Assembly (NCBI GenBank): GCA_015063725.1
Contig: SVTP01000005.1
Span: 1-64,000 of the forward strand
Reading direction: 5' to 3'
Length of the DNA stretch: 64,000 nt
From: Oscillospiraceae bacterium
GTDB taxonomy: Bacteria > Bacillota > Clostridia > Oscillospirales > CAG-272
How positions within the stretch are numbered: position 1 is the first letter of the stretch; every line of letters begins with the position of its first letter. Below are positions 34,752 through 42,707 of this stretch, piece by piece. A model generated the notes under the pieces. It was not told the DNA's origin, did not search any database, and saw only the letters and a list, made by a program, of their open reading frames with translations. The position numbers and the translations under genes are program-made.

Positions 34752-36134
34752 TTACTTTCTCGTCAGACAAACGACACTTTCGACATGCCCCGTTCTCGGG
34801 AACATATCCACTGGTGTCACTTCTCCAATTTCGTAGCCCAACTCTTTGAAGAGCACGCAGTCGCGGGCGAGGGTGTCGGGGTTGCAGGAGACGTAGACGA
34901 TGCGCGAGAAGTTGCGCTTGGCAAGGTAGGTGATGAGCTCGGGCGTGCTGCCCTTGCGCGGGGGGTCCATTATGACGGTGGCTCCCGACACGTCGCCGTG
35001 GGCGGCTTCGGCGCGCTCCAACAGCTTTTCGGCGTCTGATGCGTCACCGCAATAAAAATAGGCGTTCTCGATGCCGTTGCGTGCGGCGTTCTCGGCAGCA
35101 CGTGTGACGGCTTCCTCGACGATCTCAATGCCGATGACCTTCTCGGCACTCTTTGCCATCGAAAGCCCGATGGTGCCAATGCCGCAATAAAGGTCGAGGA
35201 CGGTCTCCTTACCTGTCAGCGCGGCGCGCTCTCGCGCGATGCCGTAGAGCAGCTCGCAGGCGTTATGGTTGACCTGATAAAACGCACCTGCCGAGATGCG
35301 GAAGGTCAGTCCGCACAGAACGTCCTCAATGTAGTCTCTGCCGCCAATGGTGCGGTAATCGTCGCCGAGGACGACGTTGGTGTTCTCGCGGTTGACGTTG
35401 AGCATCACGCTCTTAACCGCGGGAAAGTGCGCCATCAGCTCGCGTGCGAGGGCATCTTCACCTTTGAAGTGTTCGCCGTTGATGACAAGGCAGACCATCA
35501 CCTCGCCCGTCTGGGCGCCTGTGCGCAGATAGATATGGCGAAGCAGACCGCTGCGGCTTTCTTCCTCGTAAGCGCGAATGCCGTTGCGGTCGCAAAATTG
35601 ACAAATATATGTAACGATCTCCCCAAAAAGAGTAGGCTGCAGGCAGCAATCGGACATTGGCACGATGCGGTGCGTGCCCGTTGCAAAAAAGCCTGCCAGC
35701 ATTCCCGTTTTGCCGTTGGCAACGGGATACTGCGCCTTGTTGCGGTAGCGTGTCAGCTCGCCTGTGTGACGAAGCTCCCCCACTTGCACGTCCGAGAGCC
35801 CCGCCTTGCGAAAGGCGTTGACCACATAGTCGCGCTTGAGGTCTGCCTCGTGCGCATAGCGGATGGGTTGATAAACACAGCCGCCGCACCCGACCGCCCC
35901 ACAAAGCGGCTCCGCAACGCGAAGCGACGAGGGGGTGATCATCTTCTCTATTTTGGCAATGAGATAGCTTTTATTCACTTTGATGATGCGTGCATCCAGC
36001 ACGTCACCCGTTACGGCACCGCGCACGAACATGACCTGTCCGCGCCCGCCGTTTGCATCCCGAACGTGCGCCACGCCAAAGCCGAGGTTGTTGATCTCCT
36101 CGACGTTTGCGCGCACGATGTCATTCTTTTGCAT
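34752..36134 (-). CDS. rlmD: 23S rRNA (uracil-C5) methyltransferase, RlmD/RlmCD type
   Basis: A 460-residue SAM-dependent RNA m5U methyltransferase. An N-terminal TRAM domain (~1-58) precedes the [4Fe-4S] cysteines C78, C83 and C86 (LCGAVGCGGC). The methyltransferase core has VLDLYCGIGTIGL as SAM site, and the catalytic nucleophile is the Cys in YVSCNPDTLARD. In Gram-positives this family often methylates both U747 and U1939 (RlmCD), so the exact target is not certain. Its start shares one base with the upstream phosphoesterase-like gene. Confidence 0.92.
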   Translation of the reverse strand: MQKNDIVRANVEEINNLGFGVAHVRDANGGRGQVMFVRGAVTGDVLDARIIKVNKSYLIAKIEKMITPSSLRVAEPLCGAVGCGGCVYQPIRYAHEADLKRDYVVNAFRKAGLSDVQVGELRHTGELTRYRNKAQYPVANGKTGMLAGFFATGTHRIVPMSDCCLQPTLFGEIVTYICQFCDRNGIRAYEEESRSGLLRHIYLRTGAQTGEVMVCLVINGEHFKGEDALARELMAHFPAVKSVMLNVNRENTNVVLGDDYRTIGGRDYIEDVLCGLTFRISAGAFYQVNHNACELLYGIARERAALTGKETVLDLYCGIGTIGLSMAKSAEKVIGIEIVEEAVTRAAENAARNGIENAYFYCGDASDAEKLLERAEAAHGDVSGATVIMDPPRKGSTPELITYLAKRNFSRIVYVSCNPDTLARDCVLFKELGYEIGEVTPVDMFPRTGHVESVVCLTRK

Positions 36135-36787
36135 CAGACGTAATACTCCTTGCCGTTCTCAAGGCAGAGGCAGGCAAGCTTCTCGCCGCAGTTGATGCGA
36201 ATGATATTGCCCTCGCGCTCGATCTTGCCGCTCTTTGTTACCTCGCCGCCAACCACAACGATGGCGTCCTCCATCTTGGGAGCGGTGGCGTCTTCCGAGA
36301 AGAAGTCCTCGGGCTCGTAGTCCTCAAGGTCGGTGTCGGGGGTATAGTTTGCAATGCCGCGGCTGAGAAGAATATAGGTCTTGCCCTTGACGTCCGCTTC
36401 TTCATAAAGCGTCATTTCGGTAAGATAATCCAGCACGCCCTCACGAGAGTCGGCATCGAGTGCTCGGAAGCCGTCGAGCGTGGTTTGTCCGCCCTGTGAT
36501 GCCCAAGCGGTCATTTCGGCAATGTAGCCGGCATCGGGTGTACCGCCGCTCTTGAGCATTTTGTCAAAGCCGTAAAGCATACGTGCGGCGAGATAGTCGC
36601 GCTCGCCTGCAACGGCATAAACGTTGGAGCGCATGCTGATATCCTCGATGAGCTCCATCGGCTCGTCGCCAAAATCGACGGTATTGCCCAAAATATAAAG
36701 CGTGTCGCTATCGCTGATGAGAACGTTATCCATCAGCTCCTTGAATTTTTGATAGTTGCCGCAAATATCCGCAATTACGTAGGTCAT
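36134..36787 (-). CDS. Degenerate metallophosphoesterase-like protein
   Basis: A 217-residue protein with the layout of a PPP-type (serine/threonine phosphatase, ApaH-like) metallophosphoesterase, but its metal ligands are replaced: the DxHG motif reads DICG, GDxxDRG reads GNTVDFG, and GNHE reads GERD; later histidine positions read LSRG and VVGGEVT. It probably cannot bind the usual two metals and may be a pseudo-enzyme with a binding or regulatory role. The start at 36787 follows AGGAGAAA. It is tightly coupled: 16 bases after nif3 and overlapping rlmD by one base. Confidence 0.75.
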   Translation of the reverse strand: MTYVIADICGNYQKFKELMDNVLISDSDTLYILGNTVDFGDEPMELIEDISMRSNVYAVAGERDYLAARMLYGFDKMLKSGGTPDAGYIAEMTAWASQGGQTTLDGFRALDADSREGVLDYLTEMTLYEEADVKGKTYILLSRGIANYTPDTDLEDYEPEDFFSEDATAPKMEDAIVVVGGEVTKSGKIEREGNIIRINCGEKLACLCLENGKEYYV

Positions 36788-36803
36788 ATTTTTCTCCTTG
36801 GTA

Positions 36804-37571
36804 TCAAACAAATTCTGCAGGGTAGCTGTTGATGATGTCAACCTTGATGGTGGCATCTGCCTCGTGGAGCATCTCGCGGATGCGGTCGCACACAAGGTTT
36901 TCGGTAAAGAAGTGACCGCCCTGAACGAGGTTCATGCCGCGCTCGGGAGCTTCGGTGAGCTGATCGTGGCGAAGGTCACCCGTAAGATAGGTGTCCGCGC
37001 CTGCGGCTGCTGCCGCGCCCGATTCACCGGCACCGCCGCCCCCCAGAACGGCTACGCGAGAGACGGGCTTGCCTGCGTCACTGATCTGCACGTAGGTAGC
37101 ACCCGTTACCTCTTTGACAAATGCTGCAAACTCCTTGAGTGTCATTTTTGTGGGAAGTGTGCCGATGCGGCCGATCTCCTCGCCGTCCTTACCAAAGGGG
37201 ACGACGTCACAAAGCCCGACAGCTTTTGCCAAAACGTCATTGACACCGCCCCCCACGGCATCGAGACGGGTATGAAAGCTCATAGCCGACACGCCTGAGG
37301 TGAGCAGGCGAATGACCTTATTCACAGTCGCCTCACCGGGGGCAACTGCCTTCAGGGGGTGGAAAATAAGGGGATGGTGGGAGATGACAAGGTCATATCC
37401 CTCTCCCACGGCATGCTCTGCTACGGCGGCGGTGATATCGAGTGCCACCAGCACGCGGCGTACTTCTTTGGTGTCATCGGGGCAAACCATCAAGCCGTCG
37501 TTGTCCCAATCGCAGGAAAGTGCGCGCGGCATCTTTTCTTCCAAAAACGCATACAGCTCTCTTACTGTCAT
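36804..37571 (-). CDS. Nif3-like dinuclear metal protein (YqfO family)
   Basis: A 255-residue Nif3/YqfO family protein, the short form lacking the PII-like insert. Metal-binding histidines are visible in VISHHPLIFHPLKAV and VQGGHFFTEN, with SFHTRLDAVGGGVND between. The family has been annotated as GTP cyclohydrolase I type 2, but its general function is unsettled. The start overlaps the trmK stop by four bases (ATGA), and the trmK-nif3 pairing is widely conserved in Firmicutes. Confidence 0.9.
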   Translation of the reverse strand: MTVRELYAFLEEKMPRALSCDWDNDGLMVCPDDTKEVRRVLVALDITAAVAEHAVGEGYDLVISHHPLIFHPLKAVAPGEATVNKVIRLLTSGVSAMSFHTRLDAVGGGVNDVLAKAVGLCDVVPFGKDGEEIGRIGTLPTKMTLKEFAAFVKEVTGATYVQISDAGKPVSRVAVLGGGGAGESGAAAAAGADTYLTGDLRHDQLTEAPERGMNLVQGGHFFTENLVCDRIREMLHEADATIKVDIINSYPAEFV

Positions 37572-38260
37572 TTCAATTTCTCCAATCTTTCCTTCAAAAA
37601 TTGCAGGGTGCGATCCTCGTCGCGTGTGTCCGCATTTGCAGATTGCGATTTGCCGCGCCGTATCGCCTCCCAAACGCCGATCTCGTGCTTGACAAATCCA
37701 CAAAGATGCGGCGCGTTGTTTTGTATATTCCATTTGCCGAGGAGCAATTCTTCCTCGGTGTATTCTTCTCTCTTGCCGCTAAAGCGTGCGGCAATGGTTT
37801 GATAATATCGATCCTCATGTGTAATCGTTTCGCCCTCGATAGAAAAGCCGTTCTCCAGCAGCCAACGCCGCAACAGATGTGCTCGCGTCATAGGTTGAAG
37901 AACCAAACCAATGCTCGCGTCCCTTACCCAAGGCGCCTCGGATAAGATGCGAATGATCAACTCACCGCCCATTCCAAAAATCAGAATGTTATCAGGAGCA
38001 AAATATTCGGTGCCGTCAAGACCGTCTGTCTGCAGGGTGTCGATCTTATGTGCAAGTCCGTGGGCGGCAATATTGCGCTCGGCGCTCTCAATAGGTCCGC
38101 GATTGATATCGCACGCGAGCGCGCGCGAAGAAATGCCCTCCCCTACAAGATAGATGGGCAGATATGCGTGGTCGGTCCCAACGTCAATCACAGAGCCGCC
38201 CTTTGTCAGGTACGGCAGAGCGCTGCAAAGACGCGCCGACGGAGTAACAATCGTTTGCAT
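37568..38260 (-). CDS. trmK: tRNA (adenine22-N1)-methyltransferase
   Basis: A 230-residue SAM-dependent methyltransferase of the TrmK (YqfN) family, which forms m1A22 in tRNAs of Gram-positive bacteria. The SAM site is SVIDVGTDHAYLPIYL, and the catalytic-site segment ILIFGMGGELIIRIL follows. AAAGGAGA precedes the ATG at 38260. It heads a compact run trmK-nif3-phosphoesterase-rlmD, three of which act on, or are linked to, RNA modification. Confidence 0.93.
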   Translation of the reverse strand: MQTIVTPSARLCSALPYLTKGGSVIDVGTDHAYLPIYLVGEGISSRALACDINRGPIESAERNIAAHGLAHKIDTLQTDGLDGTEYFAPDNILIFGMGGELIIRILSEAPWVRDASIGLVLQPMTRAHLLRRWLLENGFSIEGETITHEDRYYQTIAARFSGKREEYTEEELLLGKWNIQNNAPHLCGFVKHEIGVWEAIRRGKSQSANADTRDEDRTLQFLKERLEKLK

Positions 38261-38289
38261 AGGTCTCCTTTCAGGGCTTGTTTTTGGTA

Positions 38290-38323
38290 GAAAACAGGGT
38301 GCCGCACCTGCGGTACGACACCC
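38290..38323 (-). terminator. Terminator after DUF1858 gene
   Basis: Read leftward, GGGTGTCGTACC and GGTGCGGCACCC form an imperfect stem around GCA, followed by TGTTTTC. It lies ten bases past the DUF1858 stop codon, so trmK may rely on read-through or its own promoter. Confidence 0.6.
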
Positions 38324-38332
38324 TTGTGCCAA

Positions 38333-38536
38333 TTATTTCTTTTCGGCAAGGAACTTGTTAATTGCTTCTACCAGAGCGTCAGCGTCGGTTCCGTGTACAG
38401 CGCAGGCATCCTCGATGGACTCACCGCGAGAAGCGGGGCAGCCCAGACAATGCATACCGATAGCAAAGAAGAATTGCGCGGTCTCGCGATCGTAATCAAG
38501 AACGTCACCGATGATGGATTGCTTTGTAACTTTCAT
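38333..38536 (-). CDS. DUF1858 small redox-disulfide protein
   Basis: A 67-residue protein of the DUF1858 type (hybrid-cluster-associated redox disulfide domain). The conserved CxxC lies in IGMHCLGCPASRGES. The family is common in anaerobes and is sometimes fused to hybrid cluster protein; its exact role is not settled, with thiol redox chemistry inferred. GAAAGGAG precedes ATG and a perfect TTGACA/TATAAT promoter lies ~60 bases upstream. Confidence 0.88.
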   Translation of the reverse strand: MKVTKQSIIGDVLDYDRETAQFFFAIGMHCLGCPASRGESIEDACAVHGTDADALVEAINKFLAEKK

Positions 38537-38590
38537 TTTGCAATCTCCTTTCTTGAATGACTTACTGTATATTCACGATATACATAAGTT

Positions 38591-38619
38591 ATTATAACCC
38601 ATTTTTTTTGCAATGTCAA
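38591..38619 (-). promoter_or_regulatory. Promoter of the DUF1858 gene
   Basis: TTGACA (38619-38614) and TATAAT (38596-38591), 17-base spacer, on the - strand. It is divergent from the holB promoter 54 bases away. Confidence 0.9.
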
Positions 38620-38672
38620 TGACTGCGCCTGTATTTTCGCAAAAAAAGTTGATGCAACCGTGGGGTTCTGCC

Positions 38673-38701
38673 TTGACAAAAAAGAAAAAAACTGATATAA
38701 T
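38673..38701 (+). promoter_or_regulatory. Promoter of the holB operon
   Basis: TTGACA (38673-38678) and TATAAT (38696-38701), 17-base spacer that is almost pure A, 50 bases before the holB start. Confidence 0.92.
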
Positions 38702-38750
38702 TATGTTGGAGTGATATGTCGCTTTGCAGACAAGGAGAGGAGGTGTGCGC

Positions 38751-39782
38751 ATGCGCCCAATACTGACAGACGTTGTGGCAAATGAGCGCCTTCGCGCCCG
38801 TCTTGGCGAGGAGCTCGTCGCGGGCAAGCTTTCGCACGCCTATATCCTTTCGGGTGAGCGCGGATTTGGAAAGCATACGCTGGCTCTCCACCTTGCCGCC
38901 GCTCTTGCTTGTGAAAGACAGACTGATACGCACACACCCCTGCCCTGCCTTGCGTGCGCCGCGTGCCGCAAGATCCTTGACGGCAACTCCCCCGACGTCA
39001 TTTACGTCAACCGCGGGGACAAGGCAACGCTTGGCGTAGATCCCATTCGCGAATTGCGGCAGGACGTCTATATCCCCCCGAATGATCTTTCGGTCAAAAT
39101 TTATATCATCGAAGAAGCACACCTGATGACAACGCAGGCACAAAATGCGTTTTTGCTCACGCTCGAAGAACCCCCTGCCTACGTGCTGTTCCTTTTGCTT
39201 TGTGAGAACACGTCTCTGCTTTTGGAAACGGTGCAGAGCCGCGCTCCCGTTTTGCGGCTGGAGCCCGTTCCGAGTGAGGCGATCCTGCAGCACATCATAA
39301 AAACCGTTCCCGAGGCGAAACGGATGTGGGAGAGCGACAGAGCCGCCCTTGAGGAGATCGTGGTTGCCGCCGACGGCAGCATTGGACGAGCCCTTGAATT
39401 GCTCGATCCCAAGCTCTACAAGCCCCTTTCCGACCGCCGCGAGCTTGCACGCACCTTTGCGCGCCTTTGTGCATCCCCCAAAAACGCAGGAGAAACGATG
39501 CGCTTTTTGAACCGTCTTGGCGCCAAGCGCGACGAATTGATCGAGCAACTGAGCACCATTCTGCTCTGCTTGCGTGATCTCTTGCTTTCCAAGCAGACAG
39601 AAAACGCGCCCCTTTGCTTCTTCTCCGACCGCGAGGAAGCCGCATCGCTGGCTTACTCCTTTACCACCCCCACGCTCCTCTCGCTTTGTGATTGCGTGAG
39701 TGATGCAACCGACCGTTTGCGCGCCAACGCAAACGTGCGCCTGACCTTGACGGCAATGGCGCAGCAGTGTGGACTGCTCTGA
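38751..39782 (+). CDS. holB: DNA polymerase III subunit delta'
   Basis: A 343-residue clamp-loader subunit that helps load the sliding clamp during replication. The P-loop-like segment SGERGFGKHTLALH (~34-47) and four zinc-site cysteines C54, C66, C69 and C72 are present, followed by the delta-prime AAA+ core (HLMTTQAQNAFLLTLEEPP). The start at 38751 follows AAGGAGAGGAGG; an ATG nine codons upstream would place the ribosome binding site inside the gene. It opens the rightward operon and is followed by ricT as in Bacillus. Confidence 0.94.
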   Translation: MRPILTDVVANERLRARLGEELVAGKLSHAYILSGERGFGKHTLALHLAAALACERQTDTHTPLPCLACAACRKILDGNSPDVIYVNRGDKATLGVDPIRELRQDVYIPPNDLSVKIYIIEEAHLMTTQAQNAFLLTLEEPPAYVLFLLLCENTSLLLETVQSRAPVLRLEPVPSEAILQHIIKTVPEAKRMWESDRAALEEIVVAADGSIGRALELLDPKLYKPLSDRRELARTFARLCASPKNAGETMRFLNRLGAKRDELIEQLSTILLCLRDLLLSKQTENAPLCFFSDREEAASLAYSFTTPTLLSLCDCVSDATDRLRANANVRLTLTAMAQQCGLL

Positions 39783-39821
39783 TAGATACACGTTCCCCTT
39801 TATGGGAAGAAAGGAACCGAT

Positions 39822-41210
39822 ATGGAAGACAACAACAAGACCGCCCAGGCGCAAAACGCCCCCACAGCCGGCGGTGAAAATAAAAACCGTCGCCGCAGAG
39901 GACATCGCGGTGGCAAAAAGCACCAGGAAAAGAAGCAACGCGCGGCAGCAGCCGCTGCGGCTGCCGCCGCTGCCGAGGGTAGCGTAAAACCCGAAGGTGC
40001 ACCGCAAAAAAGTGAAAAAGCCGCACCCGTGGCACAAAAAAATAACCAACAGAATAGTCAACAAAAGGAAAAAAGAAACGATCACAGGAACCGCCACGGA
40101 CAGCATCACAAGGATGGTGCAAAGCAGGCTGACCGCGCACCGCAAAAGAACGATCTTAGCAAAGACTCCAAGGAGGATCGCGAGCTTGCCGAGTGGCGCG
40201 CAAAGATCGTGCTCAATGCCGCTACCCCCACAGCTCCCGCTACTCCCGTAGCCGAAGAAGCACCCGCCCAAGAAGAGCCCCTGCCTCAATTGAGCAACGA
40301 GGAGCTTTTTGCGTCCCCCGTATCCACTCCCGCTCCCGCGGCAGAAACCGACGAGGAAAAGGTAGAGGTCATTGGCATCCGATTCCGCTCTGCGGGCAAG
40401 GTCTATTACTTTGATCCGCGCGGACAAAAGCTGAAAAAGGGTGAGTTCGCCATTGTGGAGACCGCAAGAGGTCCCGAGTTCGGCGAGGTCGCTATGGAAA
40501 ACGCCATGGTCAACGTTAGCGAAACGGTAACACCCCTGCGCCCCCTGATCCGCGTGGCTACCCCTGCAGACATCGACCATAACGCAGAAAACCGCGAAAA
40601 AGAAAAGAATGCGCTGATCATTTGTCAACAAAAGATCGAGGCGCATAAACTGGATATGAAGCTGATCGACGTGCAATACGCGTTTGATAACTCCAAGCTC
40701 CTCTTCTATTTCTCGTCCGACGGACGCGTCGACTTCCGTGAGCTTGTCAAGGATCTGGCATCGGTATTCCGTACACGCATCGAGCTGCGCCAGATCGGTA
40801 TTCGCGACGAAGCAAAGATGCTTGGCGGTATCGGCTCTTGCGGCCGCATGCTTTGCTGCTCCACCTTTTTGCCCGACTTTGCACAGGTCTCCATTAAGAT
40901 GGCAAAAGAGCAAGGGCTCTCGCTCAACTCGGCAAAAATCTCGGGCATGTGCGGCAGACTCATGTGCTGCCTGCACTTTGAAGCCGAAACCTACGCCGAG
41001 GAGATCCGCCGCACCCCTTCGGTGGATTCACTCGTAAAAACAGAGGACGGCATCGGAACGGTCATCTCTACCAACCCCTTGGCAGGAACCATCCGCGTCA
41101 TTCTTAAGGACTCCCCCGACGCCCCCCCAAAGCAATACCACCGCAGTGAGGTCACACCTCTTGGCAGAGCACCCAAAAACGGGGAGCAAAAGGAAGAAAC
41201 GGCAGAATAA
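39822..41210 (+). CDS. ricT: PSP1-domain protein RicT (YaaT)
   Basis: A 462-residue protein. The C-terminal ~270 residues are the PSP1/RicT domain; in Bacillus subtilis RicT is part of the RicA-RicF-RicT complex, which carries [4Fe-4S] clusters and stimulates RNase Y-dependent mRNA processing. Cysteines C340, C345, C346, C377, C382 and C383 (SCGRMLCC, MCGRLMCC) match its cluster region. The N-terminal ~190 residues are unlike Bacillus RicT: a basic, low-complexity tail with RRRRGHRGGKKHQEKK and an alanine run, possibly for RNA contact. AGAAAGGA precedes ATG. Confidence 0.92.
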   Translation: MEDNNKTAQAQNAPTAGGENKNRRRRGHRGGKKHQEKKQRAAAAAAAAAAAEGSVKPEGAPQKSEKAAPVAQKNNQQNSQQKEKRNDHRNRHGQHHKDGAKQADRAPQKNDLSKDSKEDRELAEWRAKIVLNAATPTAPATPVAEEAPAQEEPLPQLSNEELFASPVSTPAPAAETDEEKVEVIGIRFRSAGKVYYFDPRGQKLKKGEFAIVETARGPEFGEVAMENAMVNVSETVTPLRPLIRVATPADIDHNAENREKEKNALIICQQKIEAHKLDMKLIDVQYAFDNSKLLFYFSSDGRVDFRELVKDLASVFRTRIELRQIGIRDEAKMLGGIGSCGRMLCCSTFLPDFAQVSIKMAKEQGLSLNSAKISGMCGRLMCCLHFEAETYAEEIRRTPSVDSLVKTEDGIGTVISTNPLAGTIRVILKDSPDAPPKQYHRSEVTPLGRAPKNGEQKEETAE

Positions 41211-41284
41211 TATCCGATTTTTTTCGACAAAAACATCTTTTTTTCGATGTAAAATATTTTTTTAAAAAAAATATCAAAAAACAG

Positions 41285-41312
41285 TTGCAAAAACAAAAAA
41301 TTGTGATACAAT
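41285..41312 (+). promoter_or_regulatory. Promoter of the ferredoxin gene
   Basis: TTGCAA (41285-41290) and TACAAT (41307-41312), 16-base spacer, ~37 bases before the ATG. It suggests the ferredoxin can be expressed independently of holB-ricT. Confidence 0.65.
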
Positions 41313-41348
41313 ATAAGTGTCCAAAAAATTTATCAGGAGGAAAATAAG

Positions 41349-41519
41349 ATGGCATACAAGATCAGTGACGATTGCGTAGCATGCGGCGCTTGCGTTGAAG
41401 CTTGCCCCATGGGCTGCATCACCGAAGGTGACGGCAAGTATGAGATCGACGCAGATACCTGCGTATCTTGCGGTGCTTGTGCTGAGGCTTGCCCTGTTGG
41501 CGCTCCCCAGGAAGCATAA
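41349..41519 (+). CDS. 2[4Fe-4S] ferredoxin
   Basis: A 56-residue clostridial-type ferredoxin, a small cytoplasmic electron carrier. Two cluster motifs are complete: CVACGACVEACP and CVSCGACAEACP. TCAGGAGG lies eight bases before ATG. It has its own promoter and is followed by a hairpin. It sits between ricT and trmN6, the place occupied by yabA in Bacillus. Partner enzymes cannot be told; many radical SAM and fermentative enzymes could use it. Confidence 0.97.
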   Translation: MAYKISDDCVACGACVEACPMGCITEGDGKYEIDADTCVSCGACAEACPVGAPQEA

Positions 41520-41535
41520 TACATCTTTGCTACCT

Positions 41536-41579
41536 AAGAGCGAAGCGGGCGGTATTCGTTGCCGTTCCTCTTCGCTCTT
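41536..41579. terminator. Long hairpin after ferredoxin gene
   Basis: AAGAGCGAAG (41536-41545) and CTTCGCTCTT (41570-41579) form a 10-bp stem with a 24-base loop that can pair internally. No good T-tract follows, so it may be a 3' stabiliser or partial terminator ahead of trmN6. Confidence 0.5.
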
Positions 41580-41603
41580 ACAATTCTACCAAGGAGTTGG
41601 CGT

Positions 41604-42422
41604 ATGACAGATCTTCCGCTCCCCCCTTTTCAATTACCTCTTCTTGCCGAGGATGAACGGCTTGATACGGTAAACGAAAAGATCCGACTGATTCAAAAAA
41701 AGCAAGGACTTACCTTTGGGACCGATGCGTTTTTGCTTGCGGCGTTTGTCAAATCCGCCCCCAAAACGCACGCTGTCGATCTTGGCAGCGGAACGGGTAT
41801 CATTCCCCTCTTACTTTTGGCAAAGGGCAAGATCAAGAGTGCCACCGCAGTTGAGGTGCAGCCCGCATTTGCCGACCTGATTGCACGAAATGCAAAGCTC
41901 AACGGCTTTGCCGACCGCATCACACCCCTGTGTGCCAACGTGCGCGACCTGCGCCCCGAGGACATAGGTGGCGAGGTGGGATTGGTCATTTCCAATCCAC
42001 CGTATATGAAATGCACGTCCGGCAAACGCAACGAGAGTGATGAAAAATACATCGCCCGCCACGAGGTTTGCGGCGACATTTCCGACTTTTGTGCCTGTGC
42101 CGCACGACTTTTAAAGCACGGCGGAAAATTTGTGTGCGTCTGGCGTCCCGATCGCCTGACCGATCTGCTCGGCGCTATGCGCGACCATCGGCTGGAGCCA
42201 AAACGAATGACCTTTGTGCACGCCGATCGTGAAAGCGAGCCTTGCAGTGTGCTGATCGAAGCCACCAAGGGAGCCGCACCGTCGGTTCGCATATCAAAAC
42301 CGCTTATTTTGTATCAGCCCTATATTCAGGGCGAAAAGGTGCGCTGTCTGACACAAGAATCGCAAACAATATATGACACTTGCAGCTTTGGCGACGTAAA
42401 GCCGAATGACCAAAAAGACTAA
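41604..42422 (+). CDS. trmN6: tRNA1(Val) (adenine37-N6)-methyltransferase-like
   Basis: A 272-residue SAM-dependent N6-adenine methyltransferase of the TrmN6/YabB family, which modifies A37 of tRNA-Val in E. coli. SAM motif I is AVDLGSGTGIIPLLLL and the catalytic motif is NPPY (LVISNPPYMKC). AAGGAG lies seven bases before the ATG at 41604; a frame extending upstream covers the hairpin and is rejected. Synteny with Bacillus (holB-yaaT-yabA-yabB) supports the call. Confidence 0.88.
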   Translation: MTDLPLPPFQLPLLAEDERLDTVNEKIRLIQKKQGLTFGTDAFLLAAFVKSAPKTHAVDLGSGTGIIPLLLLAKGKIKSATAVEVQPAFADLIARNAKLNGFADRITPLCANVRDLRPEDIGGEVGLVISNPPYMKCTSGKRNESDEKYIARHEVCGDISDFCACAARLLKHGGKFVCVWRPDRLTDLLGAMRDHRLEPKRMTFVHADRESEPCSVLIEATKGAAPSVRISKPLILYQPYIQGEKVRCLTQESQTIYDTCSFGDVKPNDQKD

Positions 42423-42470
42423 AACAGAACATTCTAAATTTGAAATAAAACACCAAAGGAGAACAGAATT

Positions 42471-42647
42471 ATGAAGAAGAGAAACGTTGCTAAGTGGATT
42501 GCAATATCCGTAGCCATCACCGCAGCCATTGCTTTTGCCGCAGGCGTAGCTTTTGAGCTCAGAGCAATCAAAAAGCTGACCGTTGACATCGACAATGACG
42601 AAGAGCCTCAAGCGGATGACCTCGTGGTAGAGGCTGTAGAGGCTTAA
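42471..42647 (+). CDS. Small single-pass membrane protein, 58 aa
   Basis: A 58-residue peptide. A basic start (MKKRNVAKW) is followed by one hydrophobic helix (~9-30, IAISVAITAAIAFAAGVAF) and an acidic tail (DNDEEPQADDLVVEAVEA). AAAGGAGAA precedes ATG and a strong terminator begins 18 bases after the stop, which together make a real short gene likely. Function is unknown; the shape fits small membrane regulators or accessory subunits. Confidence 0.7.
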   Translation: MKKRNVAKWIAISVAITAAIAFAAGVAFELRAIKKLTVDIDNDEEPQADDLVVEAVEA

Positions 42648-42665
42648 AAACAGCAAAAGGTGAGC

Positions 42666-42694
42666 AAAAAGAGAACCGAAACGGTTCTCTTTTT
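42666..42694 (+). terminator. Terminator after 58-aa gene
   Basis: GAGAACCG AAA CGGTTCTC with AAAAA before and TTTTT after. It overlaps the ribosome-binding region of the next gene, whose ATG is at 42708, so read-through past it probably controls that gene. Confidence 0.85.
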
Positions 42695-42707
42695 GCCTGT
42701 TGGAGAA

